DNA from: Epinephelus fuscoguttatus
Lineage: Eukaryota; Chordata; Actinopteri; Perciformes; Serranidae
Reading direction: 5' to 3'
Assembly: GCF_011397635.1 (NCBI RefSeq)
Contig: NC_064774.1
Span: 310,001 to 374,000, forward strand
DNA length: 64,000 nucleotides
Positions 46,601 to 59,440 of this stretch are shown in pieces. The notes beneath the pieces were generated by a model that saw only the letters and a list, made by a program, of their open reading frames with translations, had not been told where the DNA came from and ran no database searches. Position numbers and translations under genes: made by a program. How positions within the stretch are numbered: the stretch's first letter is position 1; every line of letters begins with the position of its first letter.

Positions 46601-49600
46601 CGCTACACCTTGAAAACTACATAATGGGCAGAGGCAGGCCTGAAGTCAACAGGTCAGAGGTTTTCAGACGTCATTTCACCCCGTGAACACCATGGACGAG
46701 GAGATATTAATCATGGCAGTGCACCGAGATGTTTTCCGGCGGAGCTGCACCGCACCGCACAGCAAACGCAGCTGGTGGGTATTGACGGATGGCGGAGCAC
46801 GCAGCGGATAACCAGCTCTGCCGTTCTGCAACAGACACGCATCCAGTGGAAATCTGGCGTTAGAATAATGTTTTTGTATTTGTATGATTGCATTTGTGTT
46901 TATTATATACTTGTTTAGGTATAGCAAGTATAATGAATATAATGTGGGAATTGGTACAGAATCGGACCGTTAGAAGGAATCGTTAAAATGATAACGAGTC
47001 CGAACCCTAGCCAGTTATAATCTCTCCTTACCTGTGAAGATCCTGCATGATCATCCTTGCTGGCCTCTGGTCCACTGTATCCTCCCTGACCCTACTCTTT
47101 ACATTGTGACAATAAAGATTAAAAAAAATATGTGCAAAGCAATAGTGAGCACAAATTCTTATTAAGGAGGAGTGGGTTTATTCCTAGTATGAAACTAGCT
47201 AGCAAGTGATTTAACATAGGTAACAATAACATTAGTATTCTTGTTAACTAGCTGAACTTGATATATTGGCATCTATTAATTAGTCATCATTTAGCTAACA
47301 TTATCTTCATGCAAAAGCACTACTCAACTTACATGGTTTGTTTGGAAGAAACTGTGCAAGGTGTTTTGCTTCTTGCTGGCTGGTTTGCTGAAAATAGTTA
47401 ACACAGCAGCACTGTCCAGCAGCACACGTCTCCTCTGTGACTGATTCAAATCACAACAGGACAGCATAGGCGTTTCTCAATACTCAAGTTCAGCAGTTCG
47501 GACTTGTGGACTTGGCAAGTTCAAACTTCCCAAGAACGGGAGAATGGGAGGACGGGAGTACAGTCATTTCTGCTTTTGGAACAGCAGCAAACTTGATGAT
47601 GTCACCACCTCCGCTCGCCTTGGCTGTTGTACTGTGTTGTATACATGCATTTAGAGTAAAACAATATAAACACAGCCCTGCGGCTTTTCATAGACACTGT
47701 AAGAAATTAATATGTATATGTTTTTAACGTTTCAACATACATATATGTAACTGACACACAAAAACATATAAATAGCCAAAATATTTTCATAAAATATCTC
47801 ATAAAACCTTTTCCCCACAGCTGGCTTCTGATTATAATCAAAAGTCAAGTGCGGGGAAAGTTTGTGGAGAGTTGTGAGCATTGGCGAGTTGGAAATCAAA
47901 AATCAATAATTGACATGGATAATTGACATTGGTGCAGTTATTGCAGCAGGATTTCTGTACCTGGAGGATGGGGATGAGATGTGCTATGCTTGCATTTCTC
48001 TGTTGTTTGATATGTTTGTCCAGTTGTGGACAAAGTACCTAGAAAAAGTAGAAATATCACAACAAAGAACAAAAACTTGAGTAAAAGTATCTGGGTATTG
48101 TCAGCAGAATGTAGGACTACTTCAGATGAAGAGTTCAAAGTGCTCATGATGCACAGTGACCCAGTTTCAAGTGTTGTGATCATCATATACATGAATATGT
48201 TTGGGTATTAATTGATCAGCGTCGGCTACATGTGAGCAGCATTTAAATGTTGTCATGGTAGAACTGATTTTAACACCTGTCACTGGTGCACTAGTCTGAT
48301 CTATAACAACACACAGCAACTTGTAAATATGAAACAACAACATATAAAACAAACTATGTGAAAAGTAACTATAGCTATCAGATAAATGTAGCTGGAGTAG
48401 AATGTACAGTATTTCCCTCTAAGTAAATGGAAATACCCAAAGTACATCAAATTTGTACTTAAGTACAGTAGCTACTTGAGTAAATATACTTAGTTACTGT
48501 CCATCACTGCATTTGTCTCATCATTATGCTTTCTGTCTACATGTTTATGGAGACTTGACAGTTTACTTGGTGCACCTAGAAAAAACAACAGCAGTTTAAT
48601 ATTCAGTCTGACATTTTATTGAAGTGTTGAGTTGTAGATTGTGGTGCTGTTGAACTGTACTGGATTACACTGACAGCAGTTTGTCATTTAGTCTGTCCTC
48701 ACCAATATAAATGGATCAAACAGGTCAGATGTGAAGAGGAAAAGTTTATTCAGACATCAGGTATACAATTCATATCAGATAATCAATATTTAAAATGCTG
48801 TTGAATAAATACTACAATAAAGACAATTAATCTTTAAATACAATAAATAAATTACAATAAATTATTAAAATCATTATTGAATGGTAAAAACATATGAAAA
48901 AGCAAAAGAATACAAAGAACAACAATAATATAAGAATATATCTTACACTGAGACTGAATGTTGCTCATTAGACATTCCCCAAACGAATTACATTTCATAT
49001 TTAACCACTACAGAGATATCAGCCACGAGTTTCAAAAGGACTACCCGAGAGAGGCTGCTCTCAGTGGGACACACGTTTATTATGTATGAGCGCTGACACC
49101 GCTGTCATCTAGTGGACCTCAGTCACATTCAGCTGGGCTCTATATTAAAACATCGACCACGGGTCTGACGTTTAAACTACGCATGAAAACACTACGTTCT
49201 GTGACAAAACAACAGTCACATATCGGTAATTAAGGCTTGCAATTGTGCGCCCTCACTCACCATTTCCAGTGGTTGTTTGCGAAATGCATCCTGGGATACC
49301 TAGCTGTCTAAGTCCACACAAGTCTGCTCCGATGCATCCCCGGTGAAATGGGTGTGGCGAGAACACATCCGGGAATTTGGACTGAACTTGGCTAGATGTG
49401 AACCTTGAATTGGAACAGTACTTGGGCTGTGACTGATGACATGTCCACAAGAACACAAGTCCGCACATGAACGCATATTGAGAAACGGCTCACCACCTAC
49501 TCATGGTGCGTTTAAAGACAGCTAGGAAAACACGTTACCACATATTAAAAACGAATTGAACGTTGTAACGGCTGTAAAAAGTGCAGGGGACGGAGGGCAC

Positions 49601-52600
49601 AGATACGGGAAGTGTGGGGGACATGTTCAGTAATGAACTGGACCCTCTGTTGAAAACAATGGGGGTGTTTTTGGCCTCTTAAAAGCTGTCTCTCAGTGGA
49701 CCAAAAATTTACTCAAGAGGTTTTCATCATTTTAACTGCCAGTGGTTACGTGTGAATAAAGCAAATAATTTTCAGCACAGTTTGCAGGACGAGATCTAAA
49801 TAATGTGTTCATCTCCACAGAGAGAAGAAGAGGAGTCATGTTTCTGTGGAGGAGCAGCCGTCCTGCTGTAGTTTGTGTCAGGACGTCCTGAAGGATCCAG
49901 TCTCTACCAGCTGTGGACACTGGTTCTGCAGACAGTGCATCAGCTCATACTGGGACCAGTCTGCTTCATCAGGAGACTCCTCCTGTCCCCAGTGTGGAGA
50001 AAGATCCAGAACAAGAGCTGGACTGCAGACAGCCAGTCAGACCAGCACTGTACAAAGTAAGACTGTACATCTGTCTGCTGATGTCATCATGTCTGAAAAC
50101 AGGATTCTTCTTGGTTTATTTGTGTTGTAAAGTGTAGACATGAAAGATTTTATCAAACTAATGTATAAAACCTTCATTTGTTTGTGTTACTTGTTTTAAT
50201 GTTGGTCATGAAAATAATCAGAGTCCAGATTTATTTCTTTAGTCTGACATGTTTCCTTCTCTTTCAGCAGACAGTGGTCTGCAGGAGGTTTTAGATGAAC
50301 ATAAGATCAGTCTGAGGAGGAGATGTGAACGTGTGACTGAAGGAAGTGATGAAACAGGAAGTGAAACCCTCCTCAACAGGATCTACACTGAGCTCTACAT
50401 CACAGAGGGACAGAGTGAAGAGGTTAATACCCAACATGAGGTGAAGCAGCTTGAGAGAGCTTCTAAGATGAAGACCCTCCATGAAACTCCAATCAAGTGT
50501 CAGCACATCTTTAAAGCCTTACCTGAGCAACAGAAACACATCAGAGTGGTTCTGACCAACGGCGTCGCTGGCGTTGGAAAAACCTTCACAGTGCAGAAGT
50601 TCACTCTGGACTGGGCCGAGGGTTTGGAAAACCAAGATGTCAGTCTGGTGATTCTGCTTTCGTTCAGGGAGCTGAACTTGATCAGAGATGAGAAGTTGAG
50701 TCTTCTCACTCTGCTCTGTGTTTTCCATCCAACATTACAGAAGGTCACAGCAGAGGAGCTCGCTGTCTGTAAAGTTCTGTTCATCTTTGACGGCCTGGAT
50801 GAAAGCAGACTGTCTCTGGATTTCCACAACAATGAGGTTGTGACTGATGTCACACAGAAGTCATCAGTCAACGTGCTGTTGACAAACCTCATCAAGGGGA
50901 AGCTGCTTCCCTCGGCTCTGGTCTGGATAACTTCCCGACCTGCAGCAGCCAATCAGATCCCTCCTGCATGTGTTGACAGGGTAACAGAAGTACGAGGCTT
51001 CACTGACGCCCAGAAGGAGAAGTACTTCAGGAGGAGAGTCAGTGATGAAGAGCGGTCCAGCAGAATCATCTCACACATGAAGACATCCAGGAGCCTCCAC
51101 ATCATGTGTCTAATCCCAGTCTTCTGCTGGATCACTGCTACAGTTCTGGATCACATGTTGACTACAGAGCAGAGAGGAGAGCTGCCCAAGACCCTGACTG
51201 ACCTGTACTCACACTTCCTGCTGGTTCAGACAAAGAGGAAGAAGCACAAGTATGATGAGGACATGAGACCAGTCCACAGGAGCTGGAGGCTGACAGGGAC
51301 GTTCTTCTGAAGCTGGGGAGGCTGGCGTTTGAACATCTGGAGAAAGGAAACATCATGTTCTACCAAGAAGACCTGGAGCGCTGTGGTCTTGATGTCACAG
51401 AGGCCTCGGTGTACTCAGGAGTTTGTACAGAGATCTTCAAAAGAGAGTCTGTGATCTTCCAGAAAACAGTCTACTGCTTTGTTCATCTGAGCGTTCAGGA
51501 GTTTCTGGCTGCAGTCTACCTGTTCCACTGTTTCACCAACAGGAACACAAAGGTACTGGAGGACTTCCTGGGGACAGACGAGGATAATTACAGATCCCTG
51601 GATGTCTTCTTACAGAGAGCCATGAAGAAATCCCTCCAAAGTAAAAATGGTCACCTGGATCTGTTTGTCCGCTTCCTTCATGGCCTCTCTCTGGAGTCCA
51701 ACCAGAGACTGTTAGGAGGCCTTTTGGGTCAGACAGACAACAGTCCAGAAATCATCCAGAGAGCCATCAACAACCTGAAGGAGATGAACACAAACAAGAT
51801 CTCTCCTGACAGAAGCATCAACATCTTCCACTGTCTGCTGGAGATAAACGACCTCTCAATACATCAGGAGATCCAAGAGTTCCTGAAGTCAGAGAACAGA
51901 TCAGAGAAGGAACTCTCAGAGATCCACTGCTCAGCTCTGGCCTACATGCTGCAGATGTCAGAGGAGGTTCTGGATGAGTTGGACCTGAACAAATACAACA
52001 CAACAAGGGAGGGACAACGGAGACTGATTCCAGCTGTGAGGAACTGCAGAAAGGCTGGGTAAGTCCAGATGTGATTAACATCATAAAACATTGTAGATTA
52101 GTAGTTTAATTCTTCAAATATACACACTATGAAATTGTTATTATTCATTAAATGTTCAAATGATGTGTCTGTTGTATTTTGTCACAGATGTTCTTGAGCT
52201 GTTTCAAATGCTGTGAGTGCAAAACATGTAGATGTTTCAGTTGGTTGTGTTTATAGCTGTTGAGTTAATGAACACAGTTTTTCTATTGATTTCTAATCAT
52301 TGTTCCAGTTGACAGTTTTTCAGCTTTATGTGATGGAGGCGCCATGTGAACCTGATAAAACAAATGATGGACTTCAGAGGTTGTTGTTGAGGTTTTATCA
52401 CAGCAGCATTTCATCACAGTATGGCAGTATTTGATGGTTCTGAGTGAAAGCAGTAAAGTTATTACTCCATAAACAGATTGTGTAAGGTGTTTTATAGAAT
52501 CAGACATGCAGATAATACCTGAGTTTATTCACCACTATGCTTAAACATTTAAAATAAGATCTGTATCATTTGCCAAAGGAGATTTCTGAAGTCCTAAAAA

Positions 52601-55600
52601 CTGCTTTTATCCAGTTGTTGCTATCTCTTTTTTCATGCCTCGGTGCCGGCGACAGTCGTGGCCAGAGGCATCATGTTTTTGGGTTGTCAGTCTGTCCACG
52701 ACATCTCAAGAACACCTTGAGAGGATTTCTTTAAATTTGTCACAAACGTCCAGTTGGACTTAAGAATGAACTGATTAGATTTCGGTGGTCAAAGGTCAAG
52801 ATCACTGTGACCTCACAAAATATGTTTTTGGCCATAAGTCAAGAATTCATTCACTAATTATGACAAAACTTCACACTAATGTCTAACAGGATAAAATAAT
52901 GAAGTGATGAGATTTTATATCCAAAAGGTCAAAGGTCACCTTCACTGTGACATCATCATGTTCTGCATAAAACACTTCTCTGGTCATTATTAAAGGTCAT
53001 ATCTCAGGAACAGAAGGGGAGACATTTGGTCAGAGACTGAGTTGGTGACACTGATCTTGAAACTGTGCTGATTGTATAGATCTTCTGTGCTGTCGGGTTG
53101 AAGATGTGTGTGAAGCGTCTGTGTTTTAGAATAAGTAGCTTCTTTGCAGCAACATCCATATTTGAATCATTGTCTACTGTCATGGACACATATGAGTCTG
53201 GACAGACATGGATGTAAACTGTAAGTGTAACTTGACTGGTGAAGCATACGACCACGAGGCAGTAATTCTGGTCATGAATCAGCTTTTAATTAGTTTGAAT
53301 TCTCTGTGTTCTTTTTTTATTCTTAACTATTTTCAGTCCATCAAAACAGGATATTTCAAACTGTTTTATCATCAAATCCATAAAGTAAATATAAAGTGTC
53401 TCTTTGACAATAACAGATTTTGTAATATATGTGTCATGTCAGATTTATTGCGTGTGGACTCTCAGAGACTGACTGTGAAGTCGTGGCCTCAGCTCTGAAG
53501 TCCAACCCCTCCCATCTGAGAGAGCTGGACCTGAGCTACAACTACAACCTGCAGGATTCAGGAGTGAAGCAGCTGTGTGCTGGACTGGAGAGTCCAAACT
53601 GTAGACTGGAGACTCTGAGGTCAGTTCACTTGCTTATGTAGGTGTTTGTTTGTTTGTTTTTGGATATATATAATATAAATCCTTGACTGAGGTTATAAAG
53701 CTTTCAGTGTTTTCAGAAATGTTGTGTCTTTCCAAATGGCTGAACAGTTGGTTATGAAAGGCAGAGAAATGATGATTTAGAACATTTAGACACCATCAAG
53801 TTTGAGATTTATCCAAACAGAATTTAAGATTCCTGAGGTTCTGAGGTTTCTTTGTTTTCATGTTAACGTTACATAATCATTTGAAGTCACAGACCTTTAG
53901 ACTGCAACAATAAGGTCACTGTGACCTCACAAAATATGTTTTTGGCCATAACTCAAGAATTCATATGCTAATGATGATAAAACTTCACACTAATGTCTAA
54001 CAGGATAAAATAATCAATGATGACATTTTATTCCAAAAGGTCAAAGGTCAACTTCACTGTGACATCATCATGTTCTGCATAAAACACTTCTCTGGTCATT
54101 ATTAAACGTCATATCTCAGGAACAGAAGGGGAGACATTTGGTCAGAGACTGAGTTGGTGACACTGATCTTGGGTGTCCACCTTGAAATGATGTTGATTGT
54201 ATAGATCTTCTGTGCTGTCGGGGGACAATGGATGTGAAGTATCCATGTTTTTACAGACATGGATGTAATAAGAAACTTGACTGGTGCACAGAGGCATACA
54301 TTTTATTATAACAGACTCTGAAGATTAATTCCAGCACTTTCGTAAATGTTCTATATAAGTCAAGCACTTTGATATGTCCTATGTTAATGTCATCTGTTTA
54401 AAGCCCTGTGTAGACAGCAAGCATCTCAGACGTTTTGTTATCTTAGCCGCCATCTTGCCTGTAAGGAAGTCAGGAGGGACAACTCCAGCGGTCACAGCTG
54501 AGCAGCATGTGTTGTTGTCTAGAGTCACAGCTGTAATGCAGTCGCCTGGCAGAGGTCTGCACTCTACTGAGTGCACTTTGTAGTTGATGTCTGTAATCAT
54601 TCCTTCTGTCCATACTGTGTGTGAAGCAGTCCCTTTATAACCTGACTCCAGTGTTACCAGATGGAGGACAAAATCCACAGTCTTGTTCTGTGTCAAAGTT
54701 CAGTTTAAACTAATATGAGGCTTCAGACGTCTGAGTTACAGTCAGTATTTAGTGTTTGACAGTGTTTTTCTTGTTGAGCTGCAGAGGAGGAACAGTAACT
54801 CAAAGAGGGAGTTTGGTGCTAAACAGTCTGTAACTTTGGTCCACACCCTCTTGATTTGGATAACTCAGACTGCTGAAGCTTCATATTAGTTTCATCTGAA
54901 CTTATGAAGACATTTCTTACAGTGTAGCTGAGTTAAGAAGAGACCACTTCACACTCAGTATGGACAGGAGGAATATTTACTGCCACCAATAACTCTTTTA
55001 ATGTGCATGTGGCTGTTGAACAACTTGAACAAATGTGTCCCTCTCCTTTTTATTCCATATACAAATACAGTATGAAGGTCATGTAAGAAATGAATGAATG
55101 AACAGTTTTTAGTCCAACGTGTCTGATTTGATATTGATCCTCTAAATACAGACTTGACTGAGATGTGTGTGTGTGTGTGCATGTGTGTGTGCGTGTGTGT
55201 GTGGTAGAGAGATAGAGTGTGTTATTAGTTACTGTTAATGTCACTTGTTATGCTTCTGTGCATTGACAGCTCTTCCTTATTCTGTTTCTGCATTATGTGA
55301 TGTTCCTCTGTCAGATATGTGACTACTTTGTTTTATTATTTCAAATGTGACACTAAAAACATTGCTACTTTTACTACAGTAATTTGCACCTGTTTAGAAA
55401 TGTGTCATCACCAATAGCTAAAACAAACAAGTTTCCAATAGGTTGCCTGCTGCTGAAAATGTCTGGGCCATCAACATTTTCCTGTTGTGCATCCTGTTGG
55501 GATCAGCACAATAACACAATGACAAAGTCACTCTACTCAGTTTAGGGCAAAGCTCATTGATCAGGACATAGTAATGTTGAGCTACACATTTAACACCTGA

Positions 55601-57180
55601 ACACATCTGCTTGTTTTATTGATGATTTTTATCTACATCATTTATTCTTTATTCAGACTGGGGAGCTGCAGTTTGTCAGAGATCAGCTGTGTTTCTCTGG
55701 CCTCAGCTCTGAAGTCCAACTCCTCCCATCTGAGAGAGCTGAAGCTGAGTGACAACTACAAGCTGCAGGATTCAGGAGTGAAGCAGCTGTGTGATTTTCT
55801 GGAGAGTCCACACTGTAAACTGGAGACTCTGAGGTCAGACACCATTTTTTACTCCTGTGCTGAGATTATTATGATGTGAAAGTTGTGTTGACACTAAACT
55901 GCAGACATCAGGCTGATATTATACTGATCCACAATGAAGTCTATTTGTCTTGTTCAGTGGTTTAATCCATTGACTGTGACAGAGCAATGTGGAGCTAAAA
56001 CCTTAAAGATAAACTCAGCAGGATCTTCCTTAAAAACAGTGTATAGACTCATACAGAAATAATCCCTCTCAATCATCACTTATGAGCCACTCTCAGTGTG
56101 TGGTGGTGTATTTATCTGCAGAGACTCTGCCCTCTGCCTGTGTTTTCTTACTTTCTTCTTATTTTTCTGTGTTTGCGAAGTTTCTGGGCGTGTACCCCCA
56201 CAGCGCTCAGGTGAGCTCAGGGCTTTATAAAAAGGTGGTGACCAGATGCCAGACTGTAAGCAGCAGGAATCAAAGAGATACAACACCTGAAAACACAAAT
56301 ATAGTGAGAAGAAATGCCAAACAAGAATGAATCTGGGGTCGGCTTTTACTTTCACTTTCACTGGCAAGTGTGTTTACAAAGTGTAAGCAACAATCCTGCA
56401 TAGTATAACTTTAATTGAAGTAGAAAAACTGAGTTGAAAATTCACTCCTAACCTTTAAAGCAGGCCTATTCAGTTGGCGGCCTGCAGGCTATATCAGGAC
56501 CAGAAGCAACCTCAGAGTGGCTGGGTAGGGATTGGTGTGGAGACTCTGTATTAAACAGCCCCGGGCAAAATGAATCAAGACTGTAGTACTAATAAGCTCC
56601 GCTGTTATCGTCTCTTTCACTGTTACTGTGTAAAGTTTTGGTTTCATGTATCATCATGCTGCAGACTCAATAAAACCTTGAGCAGTAAAAAGCCAGTGCT
56701 TTATCAATACACGTGTTCAGCATGTAGAAAGACATATTTCAATCTGCTCTGTCCCTCATTCACTGCCGTTATGGTTTACAATCACATTTTACACAAGCAC
56801 ATCACACTAGTGGGACCAATAGCAAATAGTTAAAGCAAACTAAAATGAAAGCTGTGTGTATGTAGTCTGTTTAACTTAGTTTGTCACTTCTATTAAAATG
56901 TACCTGAGACAGCCTACCTGTGGACAGTGAGTGTCCTCAGTAGAGGTGGGACAGAGAGCAGGATGAATGACTGATACTGATGTCTGTTCTTCATGCTTAT
57001 CATGCTTCATGTCAGGAGTAATATTTATTTTATTGACATGTTAGGTTTGTTTCCAGTGAGATATTATTGAGTTTATATAGTGACTTTGTTGTTGTAAACA
57101 TGACTGTTGCTGCCATAGACTGTATAAAACTATATCCTGTGTATTTTCATAAACACTTGACCTTAAAGCTAAACGTCAGG

Positions 57181-57218
<38 letters not shown>

Positions 57219-59388
57219 TAGAGAGATAGAGTGTGTTATTAGTTACTGTTAATGTCACTTGTTATGCTTCTGTGCATTGACAGCTCTTCTTTATTCTGTT
57301 TCTGCATTATGTGATGTTCCTCTGTCAGATATGTGACTACTTTGTTTTATTATTTCAAATGTGACACTAAAAACATTGCTACTTTTACTACAGTAATTTG
57401 CACCTGTGTAGAAATGTGTCATCACCAATAGCTAAAACAAAAAAGTTTCCTATAGGTTGCCTGCTGCTGAAAATGTCTGGCCCATCAACATTTTCTGGTT
57501 TAAAATCCGGCCCAGTTGAATTTGTAATTGAACAGCCCTGCTTTAAAGACTTGATTTCAACTTAAATTTACCCTCATGATTCTTTAAATAAGTGATTTGT
57601 GTTTGGCTGCACAACATGAGTTAGTGATGATGGAGCCACTGGTGGAGCTGGCAGAGTTTAAGAGGTGAAGTCACTACATCTTTATTGAAGTAGCAGCACG
57701 TTGTCAATGATATTTATGAGAGCTGTTTTTCACTTTTTGTATTTTCCAGTCTTTAACCTGCATCCTGTTGGGATCAGCACAATAACACAATGACAAAGTC
57801 ACTCTACTCAGTTTAGGGCAAAGCTCATTGATCAGGACATAGTAATGTTGAGCTACACATTTAACACCTGAACACATCTGATTGTTTTATTAATGATTTT
57901 TATCTACATCATTTATTCTTCATTCAGACTGAGTTACTGCAGTTTGTCAGAGATCAGCTGTGTTTCATTGGCCTCAGCTCTGAAGTTCAACCCTTCCCAT
58001 CTGAGAGAGCTGGACCTGAGTAACAACAAGCTGGAGGATTCAGGGGTGAAACAGCTGTGTGGTTTTCTGGAGAGTCCACACTGTAAACTGGAGACTCTGA
58101 GGTCAGACACCATTTTTTACTCCTGTGCTGAGATTATTATGATGTGAAAGTTGTGATGACACTAAACTGCAGACATCAGGCTGATATTATACTGATCCAC
58201 AATGAAGTCTATTTGTCTTGTTCAGTGGTTTAATCCATTGACTGTTGCAGAGCAATGTGGAGCTAAAACCTTAAAGATAAACTCTGCAGGATCTTTCTTA
58301 AAAACAGTGTATAGACTCATACAGAAATAATCCCTCTCAATCATCACTTATGAGCCACTCTCAGTGTGTGGTGGTGTATTTATCTGCAGAGACTCTGCCC
58401 TCTGCCTGTGTTAGGTGAGCTCAGGGCTTTATAAAAAGGTGGGGACCAGATGCCAGACTGTAAGCAGCAGGAATCAAAGAGATACAACACCTGAAAACAC
58501 AAATATAGTGAGAAGAAATGCCAAACAAGAATGAATCTGGGGTTGGCTTTTACTTTCACTGGCAAGTGTGTTTACAAAGTGTAAGCAACAATCCTGCATA
58601 GTATAACTTTAATTGAAGTAGAAAAACTGAGTTGAAAATTCACTCCTAACCTTTAAAGCAGGCCTATTCAGTTGGTGGCCTGCAGGCTATATCAGGACCA
58701 GAAGCAACCTCAGAGTGGCTGGGTAGGGATTGGTGTGGAGACTCTGTATTAAACAGCCCGGGACAAAATGAATCAAGACTGTAGTACTAATAAGCTCCGC
58801 TGTTATCGCTTTCACTGTTACTTTGTAAAGTTTTGGTTTCATGTATCATCATGCTGCAGACTCAATAAAACCTTGAGCAGTAAAAAGCCAGTGCTTTATC
58901 AATACATGTGTTCAGCATGTAGAAAGACATATTTCAATCTGCTCTGTCCCTCATTTACCGCTGTTATGGTTTACAGTCACATTTTACACAAGCATATCAC
59001 ACTATTGCGACCAATAGCAAATAGTTAAAGCAAACTAAAATGAAAGCTGTGTGTATGTAGTCTGTTTAACTTAGTTTGTCACTTCTCTTAAAATGTACCT
59101 GAGACAGCCTACCTGTGGACAGTGAGTGTCCTCAGTAGAGGTGGGACAGAGAGCAGGATGAATGACTGATACTGATGTCTGTTCTTCATGCTTATATAAC
59201 GTAACTCAGTGTTGTGATGTCAGGAGTAATATTTATTTTATTGACATGTTAGGTTTGTTTCCAGTGAGATATTATTGAGTTTATATAGTGACTTTGTTGT
59301 TGTAAACATGACTGTTGCTGCCATAGACTGTATAAAACTATATCCTGTGTATTTTCATAAACACTTGACCTTAAAGGTAAATGTCAGG

Positions 59389-59440
<52 letters not shown>

